Below, in pieces: positions 30,609 to 43,148 of a DNA stretch of 64,000 bases. Position 1 is the first letter of the stretch. Each line of letters starts with the position of its first letter. The notes under the pieces were generated by a model that worked only from the letters and a program-made list of their open reading frames with translations, had not been told where the DNA came from and ran no database searches. Source of the DNA: Diphasiastrum complanatum (lineage: Eukaryota > Streptophyta > Lycopodiopsida > Lycopodiales > Lycopodiaceae); NCBI GenBank assembly GCA_029204225.1, contig CM055097.1, positions 7,087,676 through 7,151,675 of the forward strand, written 5' to 3'. Both the position numbers and the translations under genes were made by a program.

Positions 30609-33344
30609 TTCTTCACAAACAAGTTCCAACGATGAAAATGAGCTTCCAATGAATGAAGAATTTGAAGTCATGGGAGACATGTTGGATGATATGTACGAGA
30701 ACAATAGTGCAGCTAGACACAATATGAACAAGATGAGGAGACACTTTTGTCTAAAGAAGAAAAGAAATTGTGAGAAGAATCAAAGACCACATTGTATCCT
30801 AGATCAAAGACATCTCGTTTGGCGACTTCTCTACTTCCATTAAATCTTCAAGCCAAATATAGATGGAGTGACCAAAGCCTCACATCATTATTTGAGTAAA
30901 AAAAAATTCATCTACTTGTCATTTTTGCTTTGAGACAAAATTTACAATTTGGACATCTATTGATAATTTTTTTACATTGACTTCTTTTGTCATGTACAGA
31001 CTATTGAAAAACAAAATTCTCCCAGAAGGGAATGTCATGCCTGAGACAAGAGATGAGGCACGAAAGATGTTGTCTAACATCGAGATGGACTACAAGCAAT
31101 ATCATGCATGTCCAAAAGATTGTATTTTATGTCGAAGAAAGTACAAATCACTCAAGAAATGTCCCATTTGTGATACTCCTCGATATAGAGATGATTTGCA
31201 AGGGGCAATCATTTCGTGCAAAGTTTTATGACATTTTCCAGTAATTCCACGATTGCCACGTTTATTTCGTTGTAAATCTCTTGCAGAACTTATGGACTGG
31301 CATGCACACCATACTTCTACGGATGGGATGATGAGGGTACACTAGTAATTCCTGGCATTTACATGATATACTACAATGGCTAGAATTATTCTTTGACATA
31401 TATTTTTTTTAATAGTGATTGATAGTATACATTTGTTGGGCAGGCTTTCAAACGGCTGGAAAAAAAATGTTTGTTTTTTGTGCGGGCCAAATCTTGTGAA
31501 AAGATGCTATTATAATCTCAAAAAAATGGTTTATGAAAATCATCGTAAATATTTGCATGAAGGCCATCCATTCAGAGACACTCATAGAAGAGGTTTTGGA
31601 GGAAGAGTTGAGAGAGAGATGCCTCCAAAGAGGATGTTTGTGGAAGATTGGCTATGGGAGGAATCTCAAGCAAAGCCAATCGATGGTTTGAAAAGATTAT
31701 CTATATTTCATCGTTTGGAATATTGGAATAACCTTTTGATTAATCACCTACTTGATCCCATGCACATATTTAAAAATGTGAGTGAATCTATTTGGAAACA
31801 CTTGATTGGTGAAAGAGATACCATTGCTGCAAGGCACGATCTAAAAGAATCAAACACCAAAAAAGAATATTGGATAAAGGATGGTGAAGATCATGCTCCA
31901 AAAGTACCTTGGACATTCACTAAGGAGGAGCTTAACCATGTGCGCTCCATTATTCATGACATTCGAACACCAACTGGTTTTGCCCATTCTCTACGGTCAT
32001 CATTCACAGTGGATGGAAAGTTGCAAGGTCTCAAATCTCATGATTGGCTAAAGATGATTCAATTCATCTATCCATTGTCAATTTGCGGGTGCTTGTCAAA
32101 AGATATTTGTGAGACCATATACAAACTATCAATCATTGTCAGGTATTTACATGTACTTGGTGCCTTTTTTAATTTAATATTTATTGACTGGAAATTCAAA
32201 TAGACATAAAATGGATTGAATATGTTGCAGATGGATGTGTTCAAAAGAAATCCGTGAGCTGGATCTTCGCAAGAGACATGAGGATATGGTGGAGATTGTG
32301 TGCATGTTTGAGAGATATTTTTCGACTTCCATCATGGACTCGCAAGTGCATTTATTGGTGCACTTGGTTGAAGAAATTTCTATTGCTAGTCCAGTACACA
32401 CTAGGTATAAGTGCATAAATTTTCTTTTGCATGTGTGTTTGAACTGAATCAATTGATACATGAACTCATTAAATAAAACACTTATGTTTAATCATTTGTG
32501 ACTTTTTAGGTGGATGTTCTTTATGGAAAGATACATGAAAGTCTTAAAAGATTTTGTGCATCAAAAGGCAAGGCCTGAAGGTAGCATGTCAGAGGGAAGG
32601 TTAGTACATGAATCTAAAAAGCAACAAAAGAGGGACAAAAAATATCAAATGCAGAATGAGACTTTGCAAGAAGATGCGAATGGAAGGTATTATTCTTTAG
32701 ATACTTTATTATTAGAACATTCTCGTTTATAACAATATTTGTTTAATCATTTTGAAACACCATGTTCATTCACAGTGATTATTTATGAGATTCATGTTTG
32801 CCATGTGGCAATGTGAAATGTATAATGCTATGTGGGCTTTTGATTTTCACTTTTGTGTTGAAAGGATTGATAACAAGAGACGCACACACAATTGTGGTGT
32901 AATAGCATCTTTCCAACAAGAAAGTCAAAGCAGTGCACGAGATCGGAATCTCATCTCAAGAGACATAGAATACGTAGGAACTATACAAAATATTTATGAT
33001 GTGTCATTTGGTGAAAGTGGACACTATTTTTTATTTGATGTGAAATGGTTCAAGGTAGTTTGTAGAGGGCCAAATGCAACCATAAAATCGGATCCAAGTG
33101 AATTTTTTGCGATTGATTTATCAAAAACATTGAGCATGGAGTCCTTTGGCACATTGGTGTTGCCTCGTCACTGTGAGCAGGTGCACATGCTATGCTATCA
33201 TGTTTTTCATTTTAATGCAAGTGACTTTAGTATTTGAGTTTTTGATATGTTCTAAAATAGTAATTTCTATAGGTGTTTTTTCAACCAGATCGACTAAACA
33301 AGATATGGTGGTTTGTAGCTCAAGTTGAACCACGTTCACGATGA

Positions 33345-33480
33345 TCATAGTCAATCCCCTTGAATTGAGCATATCCCTTGGCAACTAGTCTTGTTTTATA
33401 ATTGTTCACACTACCATCTTGATTAAGCTTGATCTTAAAGACCCATTTGCAAACAGTAACATTTTGTATCTTTGATGAAA
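33345..33480 (-). pseudogene. Antisense copia RT fragment
   Basis: The minus strand reads [19 protein letters not shown] and [17 protein letters not shown], the conserved RT fingers of copia elements, ending next to the transposase stop. The frame upstream (33480-33690) is degraded. It probably belongs to the element whose primer-binding site is at 33689-33700, with integrase and most of Gag deleted. Confidence 0.8.
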
Positions 33481-33688
33481 GATCAATAATTTTACAAGTA
33501 TCTCAAACAATGCATCATATACTCACTTTTCATTATATCAAATCACTCTTTTGTTGCTAAAGTTTCATTCACACTTGAAGGAACATTATCAAACTTAAGG
33601 TAGTAATAAGGGCAATAAAAATTAAACAATCACCAACTTGTAATTGCTTCTCTCTTTCTTGTATTTGAGCCTTGATGGTTGCATTTGT

Positions 33689-34330
33689 GCTCTGATACCA
33701 TGTTAAAATTAGACATTATGAACCTCATTTGGATACTAAGACATTGAAAAAGCATCAAAGGTTTCACTTATATCTAATAGATAGAAAACTAGCACACACA
33801 TTAGAGGAAGTTTAAACACAAAAAGGGCCTTTTGTCAATATTCCTTTTTCATTTTTTATTCACTTTTTTTGTACATGTGGCCCAATAGTTTCTTGACATA
33901 GTGGCTTTAACGTAACATTACTTCTTTGAGTCTACACTAAAAATGGCATAACTTTTGATTGCCATATCAGAATGCGACGAAAATTGGTGCGTTGGAAAGC
34001 GCTTGACGAGCGCGTGCTTTTCAATGATATATTACTTGTTATATTTCTGAGCTACTACTGAAAAGTTATAGCGATTTAAAGATATTGGTTGAAAATAGTG
34101 ACAAAATGCAAAATAGATCTTGGCACGAATTCATATGCAGCCCTTTTTGAACTCAAACTTCCCCTAATAATTCAACCTATTTTGCATCTAATTGGCAAGA
34201 GCTTTTGAACACCACAATAAAACTAAAAATAATTGATCTTCACATCCTGTCACACATGTGGAAAGTATAGTACTTTGTTCAAATTCAGATCTATTCATTA
34301 GACACAAAAAACATCACATTCATCATTCAT
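33689..34330 (-). repeat. Primer-binding site and presumed 5' LTR of a minus-strand copia (right end uncertain)
   Basis: GCTCTGATACCA at 33689-33700 (complement of TGGTATCAGAGC). The minus-strand sequence just before it ends GTCTAATTTTAACA, an LTR-type end starting at 33701. The LTR then runs right for several hundred bases, including CACACATGTGGAAAG near 34250. No second LTR is present, so the right boundary is a guess. Confidence 0.55.
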
Positions 34331-35168
34331 CAATTCCTCATTAAAGAGCAAACTTGCCAAAATCATCATCTTTTGATAATCTCTCAAAGTATGTACAAAA
34401 TGAGCTCTCAATCCATATGAAATGATCTCGGATATGAGATTAGGGTAGAGTGCCATTAGGGTAGACCCTAAACCCCTGGGTATCAAAGCCTTAGATCATG
34501 CATAATTACCTTCTTGGTAGCTCGAGTCAACTGTCTTACAAAAGTAGGTGGCCGACCTCATCAAAAATCCCAATCATCTAGGAACATCATGATATAATTC
34601 ACTTTAAAAAAATATTTATTTAACTAATTCCATTTCATTATCAACATGCAAAAAAAAAAAAGAAAAACTTGGACTCCATAAGTAGTGTATTGTATCCATT
34701 GATAATTTATTGGTCAAAGCAAGTCATGTCAGATCAATATACATCAGAAGCAGACTTTGTGTATTCACAGACGTAGTGTATTGTATCCATTGATAATTTG
34801 CTGGTCATGTTAGATCAATCTACATCGGAAGCAGACACTATGTATTTACAACGGAAAATTTATCTAAAGACAAATTGCTAATTGCTGAATTGCAGCATTT
34901 GTAGCCTTTTATTCTTGGAAGCCAGTCTAGTCACTCATGTTGTCCAATAGAGGAACTGTGAGCAAATACTAACACCGATATTGATCTGCATTTCTAGGCA
35001 GCAATCATGTATGATCAAGTAGTATGCCGTAACCTTACCTCTTGTTCTATTTGGACTCAGTTTATCGATTGAAGGAGACGGATCAGATGGGTTACGGCAT
35101 TGAAGGATCAGGGTGATGCGATGCATAAGATGGGCTGCAGAAATGGAGGATCATGATGAGATGGATTT
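34331..35168. other. Intergenic DNA and 3' flank of the GDSL gene
   Basis: No gene seen. A diverged direct repeat occurs at about 34681-34750 and 34770-34850 (words GTAGTGTATTGTATCCATTGATAATTT, ATGTTAGATCAAT and ATC(A/G)GAAGCAGAC). The segment adjoining 35168 is probably the 3' untranslated region of the gene on the minus strand. Confidence 0.5.
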
Positions 35169-38062
35169 TCATATGGGGTTGAGATCACAGAGCTGGTCCA
35201 AATCAAAGTCGCTGGGGTCAAAGAATTTGCTTGTCAGAAGCTGTTGCACAGTGTAGTGATTGGCAGCCTCTGTGAAGTGGACGCCATCCCAGTTCAGGTA
35301 GATGGATGGGTTGGAGCAGGAAGGAGCAACGAGATCAAAGTTCCCAAATTGGGTCTTGCTCCTTCCACATTGTTGATTATTGTCATAGTTGTAAGGCCCT
35401 CCTGCTCCGCAGCATGCTCTCGTTGTAAACTGAAAGCCTGCAAGAACACAACAAAACATAGATCAGTAGCAGATCAGCAGACAAGAAGCATTGCCTCATG
35501 GTCCATGGATGTAAATGGTTATTGCAGTCGCTTAGGTATAAGAATTTGATTAGCTAACCGTTTTGGGATGCATTTGCTGTTAGTTGATACTTGACGGAAA
35601 AGGAGTCAACGTAGACAATTGAAGCATTAGCTAGCTGTGATCTGAGACTCCCCACGGCTTGCTTGAGCTGAGAATTATAGTACCGCACAATGTCATTGAA
35701 TTCCTCGCCACAACCCAGGGCGTCCTTGGTTGTACGGAGATACCCAAAGTTGGTGAGTATGTAGGGAGTACATCCCTGAGGACCAACATCTGACACTAGG
35801 ATGGTCCTAGCTCCTGCCTCATACAAGCCCTGATCAAACACCAAAGCAAACAGAAACATATATTGGCATGAAGTTGGCACCCACTAAGCCTATTTGATTA
35901 TAATGGCGCTAAAAAATCAGCATTATTTGAGAACGGAATCTGCATTTTTTTTTCTCAAAACTCGGTTTCAGTAAAAAAATAAAAGCATGTTGGCTCCTAA
36001 AAAACTAATACTCCCTTTCTTAGGTAAGAGAATATTATGTCCCAATACTTCATTAAATAATGATAACGCTCTAATAATTAAAATTCTTTGAGAATGGAAT
36101 CGGAGTTTGTTGACCAAAGCTCAATCGCAATGAGAATCTGAAGGATGTTGGCTTCTAAAAAACGGTCACTTACATTATTAGATAAGAAATTTGATGTCCC
36201 AACAGAGTACTTATAATTAGTAAAACTAAGTCAAGTGACAACATTTTTTATCCAAAAATCGGCAGTTATTCTTAGGCAGTAAATCTTCTGCCTTGACAAA
36301 ATACTGAAAATAATTAATCCTCAAGTTCTCTAGTATGCAAGATTCATTACTCTCACTCAAACTACTTATTAGATCGTAGATTTGTTTTTTGCAGGCATTC
36401 TAGTTATATTTTGATTTTGCCTAAACAATGACAAGATTATTATAAATTACTCGCACTCAAACTACTTATTAGATCGTAGATTAGTTTTTTGCAGGCATTC
36501 TAGTTATATTTTGATTCTGCCTAAATAATGACAAGATTATTATAAAGAGTCCTTTCAAAACTTTCACACATCAATCTATTTCCGTTCGAGGGAGTGGTAA
36601 GGCCTGAAGAAAAAATTCGTACTAACAAACTGTCATGAGTTCAGGCAATTTAAACTATATATTAGGCAAATGTATAGTCATTGTATCTTGACTTCCTTTT
36701 TTAGCGCTTTCACACAACCATCAACTTTTGAATTAAAATTCAAGGGAATCTAACCTATAGCAATGGCAAATTTTACTATGCTCCATGAGTGTATAAGAAT
36801 AAGAAGTTGTGGCTTATGACAGCCATGGCAAGGAGGGGCCCACCTTTATCAAAGGTGGTTGGGCATCAGATCAAAAGCACCCACCACCCATGGGTTGAGT
36901 TGGGTTCCCCCCGGTTCTCCATGCCGTGGGAGTCACATTTGTGTGTACACTTTTCCCAGGTTTTAGAATACAACAATCTTACAAAACCATCATCCTCTAA
37001 GTTTAGCTAATAACCTAAAATAGGATTTAGAGGACACAAAATTTAGAGCATGTTCAACCTCACAAAAGTGCAGGGTCTTTACAACAACGTCTTCAGAGCA
37101 CTCCTTTTAAATGAGATTAATGAGGCGTTTTGTTTCAAAGTGGCAGCTACACCAACTATCGATGCAGTAAGGCATACCTCCACAGCAGTGGAGATGGCCT
37201 CTACCACTTGAGGAAGATAGCTCTTTATCTGATGAAAACTCATATTCCTGTTGTAGCCATAGGTGAAGTCATTCCCCCCTATATCCACAATGTAGAGCGC
37301 TTGGCTGAACACATCGGGGGTGGGCAGGTTGGAGCTGCTTGGCTGCTTCTGCTGCTGCTGAAAGTTTCCTGATCGTAAGCGGAACTCGTTGAATTGATTC
37401 AACTGGACGTTGAGAGAGAAGGGAGTGATGTAGTTGATGGCTCTGGCGGTGGCTCCTGCAGTGGCAAAATTGACACCAGTGCTAAAGTCCGATCCCACCG
37501 ATTGGAGGTAAGCGCTTAGGAAGGGCAGCCCCAATGCCTGGCCTGCAATCACCAGTAGCTACCATCAAAAGACGATCAAGAGCAAAGGGAATTCTTCAAT
37601 AAAGGCGTGCTCTCCAATAAGGACTGGAAGTGCAACTGAAAGAAAAATGTATGACCGTGCCAGCCACAGGATAAGGAATGATCAGAAGTGAATCCTCCAA
37701 TAAGAGCTGTGCATACATACAAAGAATTAAAAAATGTGAAGTGAGTCCTTCCTGGCTGAGCATACATAGAAAGAAAAAAGTGAAGCTGGGGGACCTGCTT
37801 TGTACTTACAGATGAAATCGATGGCAAGGCGGCCATCGCTATAACGCCATGCAGGCTTGCCGAAGAAGGTGATGCCATAGGGAGGGAATTCGGATTGACT
37901 GAAGGTGGGAAAGGCTGACTGGATGCCCCCTGTGTCAGATGTGGAATCTCCGAAGTTGAAAATGGCTGGAAAGGAGCACTTCCCCTCCATCAAGCATCCA
38001 TATTTTAGCTGCAGCAGCAGAAGAACAAGCAAAGCTAGGGCCTTTGTAGCTCCCAAACTCAT
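35169..38062 (-). CDS. GDSL esterase/lipase, four exons, 385 aa
   Basis: A complete plant GDSL (SGNH-hydrolase) gene. Exons on the minus strand: 37810-38062, 37178-37542, 35559-35829 and 35169-35437 (253, 365, 271 and 269 nt; 1158 in total). All introns are GT-AG and the phases agree. The N-terminus has a signal peptide (ALALLVLLLLQL), so the enzyme is probably secreted or apoplastic. Block I is FNFGDSTSDTGG with the catalytic Ser near residue 40. Block II is GVNFATAGATA, block III VDIGGNDF, and block V has the catalytic Asp/His in WDGVHFTEAANHY near residue 350. It hydrolyses ester bonds of lipid or cell-wall acyl substrates. The FFGKPAWRYSDGRLAIDF segment places it with the ENOD8/fucosidase-like branch, but the substrate is unknown. 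No lesion is visible, so this is the best intact host gene in the window. Confidence 0.93.
36350..36547. repeat. ~98-bp tandem duplication in GDSL intron 2
   Basis: Two adjacent copies sharing ACTCAAACTACTTATTAGAT, GCAGGCATTCTAGTTATATT and AATGACAAGATTATTATAAA, differing at a few bases (TTTGTTTT/TTAGTTTT, CAATG/TAATG). It lies inside the 1.35-kb second intron. Confidence 0.92.
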
Positions 38063-38154
38063 ATTTGCCAGCTCTTCTTTGCAGCTTTGTCACGCTATCC
38101 TTGATCACTAATACAATTATCCAAGGCACTATGATCTCAGATTAATCCAAAAGA

Positions 38155-38575
38155 TTGCAATGCATGCAGCAAAAAGTAAAGAAACAAATCATAGTTCATA
38201 ACCAGATACGTAGAGGTGATAACACATCAGTACACATGATGTAACAGCTTAGCTTCAGCTCACAAGACAAACAGCCAAGCATCTATCAAAGTGCACACAT
38301 CCATGCTCAGATAGAAAACGAGTGTGGTCGCTAGATTAACAAGCGGCTCCAGTGAAAAGCACATAAACAGTAACTATCACCCGATTGGACAAAAATCCGT
38401 AAGAATCTGTAGTAGAATCGAGGTTATTTTATTACCCACTGGATTGCACTGCAATATGCATGCAACAAAAGCTACAAAGAAATCAACCAGATGGCAAGTC
38501 CAGATAGATACATAGAGATAATATTATAATACACAAACATACGATGCAACGGGTCAGCTTCAGCTCATGATCAGA
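38155..38575. repeat. Diverged direct duplication upstream of the GDSL gene
   Basis: About 110 bases at 38158-38268 (ATGCATGCAGCAAAAAG, ACCAGATACGTAGAG, GCTTAGCTTCAGCTCA) recur diverged at about 38455-38570 (ATGCATGCAACAAAAG, CCAGATAGATACATAGAG, GGTCAGCTTCAGCTCA). It lies within the promoter side of the gene and may be an old local duplication. Confidence 0.6.
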
Positions 38576-39926
38576 TCCTCAGCTACAGTCAGCAATTCAG
38601 CTGTGCTCAGTGCTGCTTCATGCTCATAACTCTTGATCAAAAACATCCACCTAGTACCAGCTACACACCCAATGCCCATTGCCACCCCAACCTCTACGTG
38701 ATTTTGCTGCAACAGTGATGGAGCTGCTGCAGCTGCTGCAGGAGCATTAAATGAAATTGGGTTGCCCATTTGAAGAGCAAAAAGCTAAATAAGAAATGTG
38801 ACTACTCTTCTTGTCTGCTTTGCATATTGTGTCTCCACACAGTGTCCACTCCACTGCTCATTATTTATTATCTAATGTAAACGTTACTATGAGTATTACA
38901 CCTAAACTGTGATCCCACCAACGGACACATTCTTAACTCCTTCCTTACTTCCTTCCCAATAATGGCTACCCATTTTTTATAGAACTCACGAGTCGCCATG
39001 AGTAACTACATTATGAAACACTTCACTTTTTACTTCAATTGACTTAATATATTTGCATCTAGCTCACATGTAATGCTCACAAAGAACCATCAAAGTCTTA
39101 CCACGAATCTGCAACCCTTAAATTTGATCTTCAATGTTCACATGGGCTGGAATTGGGAAAATTGATCCACACCCCCCAATTTTATAGCCGCCATGTTATC
39201 ATCCCAGAAAATGGTACAAGGAATCAATGTAGAATGTATAGGACCTTCTTACAAGTGGGCACTATACATCCACAGCTAAAAATGTGAGCGCATGGAAATT
39301 TATGCACTTAGTGAAAAGATGAGGAAATTTTTGACAATGATTTGACATAAAGCCTTAAACTTTAGACTAAATTCCTACCCTTCAGATTAACATTTGAAAA
39401 CTAAACACATAGTCTTACATGATGAGAGTTTTTTTGACAAACTCCATATACAACACTTTAAACTTTGAAATGGCAAAGATGCATTACAAAGAACAATGTG
39501 GTTAGATTGGAATTTGCATCACATTGAAAAGAAAAATCATTGCCTACAAGGACTATGAAGAGAAAATTAGCTAGAAATGGTTTTTGAGATTTTTTTTTTT
39601 CCAAACTTGCACCTCATTTGATTGGCCCCATCGTTTATGTACTAGGTATTTTTGTTTTCATCACTACTATATTAGTGCTTAAATCAAATTTGCACAAAGG
39701 CTCTTTCACATTGTTTGCTCAATGGCCCTAATTCTATTGTAAATCTTCTACCTTCTTCTAGGCTCACTCATGCTTTAGTGATTTGTTTTGTTGCAATAGT
39801 GGCAATTGCTTGGTTTATTTTAATATTTCTTGCCTTTGCTCTTCCTTTATTTGACTCAAATAGAGTTTGGTGATCTCACTCCATATTAATGTATCCCTTC
39901 TAGTTTTCACCTCTGGCTTGGAACAT

Positions 39927-39964
<38 letters not shown>

Positions 39965-40353
39965 TAAACAATACCAATATTAGAGACCAACTTTTGGGGT
40001 GCCAACATGGAGACACACCCTTTGCAAAATTTAGGCCTCACATGTGAGATTTTTAATAAGTAATGGACTAAAATCTGCCCTCTAATAACATTAACTTGGT
40101 GTAGAAAATTCCAAACATGAGCTCCATAGACTATAGATAGGGCTCAAATTTCCTCATTTCTTATCTTGATGTTTTTTCATCAAAGCAAAGAGAGAGGTGT
40201 TTTACACTGAGACTACATTGTGTAGTTTTTCTCTCTAGCTAGTATCATAATTTTTATGTCCATAGCCAAGCACTAGTACATGAAGGAAGTATATTTCTTT
40301 TCATAAATATAATCTGTATCATGTGCTAAGTTCGAGTTATCAATCATGTGTGA
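38576..40353. other. Intergenic DNA
   Basis: No gene recognised. A 70-codon minus frame at 38560-38769 has an Ala run but no known domain. A (CA)n microsatellite lies at 39929-39961. Confidence 0.5.
39929..39961. repeat. (CA)n microsatellite
   Basis: About 16 uninterrupted CA units. Confidence 0.97.
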
Positions 40354-41652
40354 TCCAGAATGATCTCCTTATGGATTTGGAGAGATCCATCCCCCCAAAA
40401 ATCACCAAAAACGGTCATTTTTTGAACTTTTTTGACTTCCTACAAGTTCAATTGCTGGAATTCTTGGTTCTAACTTCAGGGAAAGCTTCAAAAGACTTTG
40501 GTCCACCTCTTTAAAAGCTTCACATGGTGTTTTACAGCCATCTACTATCCAACTTTATGAAAAAAAAAAAAAAAAAAAAGCAAAAATAATAATTTTTGGC
40601 TATTTTCCGGTTTTTTCATCACCATAAAGTGGAAATTCATGACCTACAACTCTTTCTCTAACACATGCAAACCAATTTATAGAATTACAACCATCTAATT
40701 GATCTGATCTTGCTGGATCTTAGTTCTTACTATCTATTTTGTGCCAAAAAGCATGAAAAACCAACAATATTGATCAAAACATAGCCTAGAATCATAAATC
40801 ATTGGAGAGAATCGGCATGCATCATTAATTCCATCATTAATGAACCCTAAAAAGAAAGTACACTTGCTGGAAAATTCAGATCTACCAAAGATTTGATCTA
40901 CACAAAAAAAAAAAAAAAAAAAAAGCTCCAAAAAAGCATCACAAATTGGCCTTCAAGGACAATTCTCCATAAAACCACAAAGAATCCCAAGAGTAATGGA
41001 TCTTAGAAACATGCAAATTGAAACTGGGATAGTACACCCACTTGCACATTTGCTATTCACCTTGGAAGAGAATTCCCATGGATCCAATCCAAAATTTCGA
41101 CAAAAGGTAGCCATCCATGTTCTCCAATCTTTGTAAGCCTTGCTCTGATACCACTATAAGGGAAGCTCCCTAAGATCCTGCTTACAAAACAAAACACAAT
41201 GGAAAACACACTATGGAGCAACCACCCAACCAAGTAGAAGCAACCAATCAACTCTAGAAGCTTCACCCTCAAGCCAAGAAATAAAAAGCATGAATGTAGA
41301 GTGAAACCCTGGCAATGAATCAATGATCACAATGAGGAGTAAGGCGAGTTTGGCCTCAATATATAGAGCCAAAAGAAACCTGGGCACATAGCCATGCATA
41401 GCCTTCCCTATACATAGATTTACCTAGAATAAAGTTCTAAGCATGGATCACCTATTCATAGAATTGCTATTGATAACTCTACACTGTCTCATACCTTGTC
41501 TAAACTCCATTTAGTGTGTTCTGGGCCTCACAAGGATATTAGTTACTTTCGGGTCACATCCAGTATGACATGGCATAACTAACAGCTTGATTTATTGGAG
41601 TATCGTGTATCCAAGACTAGGAGTATACTGAATCCTACTTACTGGCCATGGA
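40354..41652 (-). repeat. LTR plus leader of a minus-strand retroelement, copy 1
   Basis: On the minus strand: an LTR-like segment beginning TGTCCATGGCCAGTAAG at 41652 runs to about 41154. The primer-binding site follows (GCTCTGATACCA on the plus strand, 41142-41153), and then a leader to about 40354. The same ~1.3 kb recurs at 43149-44443 with few differences. No Gag or pol follows. The leader contains poly-A/poly-T runs near 40560 and 40905. Confidence 0.8.
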
Positions 41653-43148
41653 CAATCGGTTATGTAATCCCTATTATTACAAATTCTCCAATAAAATTGG
41701 ACTGTTTTTCCTTTTTATTGACTGGTTTGGCATTACTCCATTAATATTGACAAATCCTATCAAAACGTAGAGTATGAAATTACATGAATGGAAATCCCAC
41801 CAATAGGATTTTAGTGATTCTTAAATTGTATCCTGTCAGATTTACTAACTAGATAAAGAATACTATTGCTACTCATCCAATCTGGTCGTTTCATATTGTT
41901 TTGACGATTTTAATTCAAATTTAACAAGCATTTTGCACAAACGTTCACTTGACTGATTTCTATCGATCAACATCGATTAGAAAACTATCAGACAAGTAAC
42001 TGAATTCAAATTTTAACCAATTTGAAATTCAACAAAAAAAAAAAATCAAATTTTAACTTTCAATCTAGGAGTTCCCAACTCCAAAAGTAAAAAAAAAAAA
42101 AAAAACACAATAAATACTGTCGGCAATTCATTGCGGTTCCTTCTGTCAATTTTAACCTATCTATCCCCAGGAAAATAATTTAGATTTAGTGAAAACACTG
42201 ACCAATTTTGACTGATATACTCAGTTTAATCACTTCGCCTATCTAAACCGGTTCCATAGATAACAAAAAATTGACAGAAATTTTGATTTTTTCAGAAAAC
42301 TCAATTTTTGCTTTATTTTACGTAATTCGAAAATTCTGACGAAAATATTATTAGTACAAAAGGCAATCGAAGTCGAGAAAATCGAAACATTATCCGATTC
42401 CTAATGTTACTAACCCAATGTCAAACTGGCATGCAAAGCACACTACGTCAGTCATAAACGTCATTAAGGAATTTTTTTACGTAAACTTCAGTTTTACGGA
42501 ATTTGTCATCCATTAACACTGATTTGTGACCCAACTGTCAGAGCACATGCGTATGACCACTCAAATCGATTGTAAATCCCTCATGCATGTCAGAATCACT
42601 CTGAGAATCAACATGCAACTAATCCATGCAAGCACAATACTACAAATTATGGAAATGACTGGCATGCAATCAGAACAATTTCAAATTTTGCCAATTTTAC
42701 TCACAAAATTGCAAAATTTTAGATGATCATAACTTTGGCTATAGAACACCAAATTGGGTGCTGTAAAGCTCAGTACAGAGGGAGACCAAGTGAACAAGAT
42801 GCTTGCCACATCAGCCTACCACCTATGCTTCACACGTGCAAGATCAGAGCTGCCAAAAATCTGTAGTAGGGCGCACTTCCACAAGAAGGAATCAAGCAAA
42901 AACGTGCAAACACGCATTCTAGCCCAAAATTGATGCTACCAACAGTCTTAAGCAATTAATTGGACTTCCATGAGGCATTCATACTAATCCTAAGATGCAG
43001 TATAGGTTGAGAACGCAGATTTCTTGATTTGTAGAAGTCAAAATAGCTTCAAACTTGATGGAGATGGTGCGTAAGCCACCGGCCATCAATTCACAGGTTT
43101 GATAGCTTGCTGGGAAGGTAAAAAGAAATGCTAATCATGCTATAATTA
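41653..43148. other. Unique-looking spacer between the two LTR-leader copies
   Basis: AT-rich, no gene recognised. The 66-codon ORF at 42526-42726 has no domain signature. Several A-runs (42033, 42090) and a CACACGTGCAAGA word near 42833 are present. Confidence 0.5.

Larger units (their letters stand above)
28648..33344 (+). pseudogene. CACTA (En/Spm) TNP2-type transposase, spliced, broken and split by element D
   Basis: Exons readable with matching splice phases: 28648-28845 (then element D) continuing 30614-30895, 31000-~31347, ~31440-32142, 32231-32404, 32510-32686, 32776-33180 and 33272-33344. TNP2 landmarks: SLTSLFE before the first intron and LPEGNVMPETRDEARKML after it. Then come YHACPKDCILCRRKY with KCPICDTPRY, VIPRLPRLFR and LMDWHAHH, LDPMHIFKNV, LKSHDWLKMIQ, VHLLVHLVEE, WMFFMERYMKVLKDFV and ARPEGSMSEG (DUF4218 region). 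The end is VKWFKVV (DUF4216 region) with [10 protein letters not shown]. Lesions: a frameshift near 30735, stops near 30772 and 31229, a frame change after 32776, and the central block between WHAHH and the GWKKN region, which should hold the acidic catalytic residues, is absent. The protein would cut and paste the element in the nucleus; this copy cannot. Confidence 0.85.

Noticed and set aside
38560-38769. Minus ORF with an alanine run, upstream of the GDSL gene
   Set aside because: No recognised motif and no splice link to the GDSL gene; the neighbouring DNA contains an old duplication.
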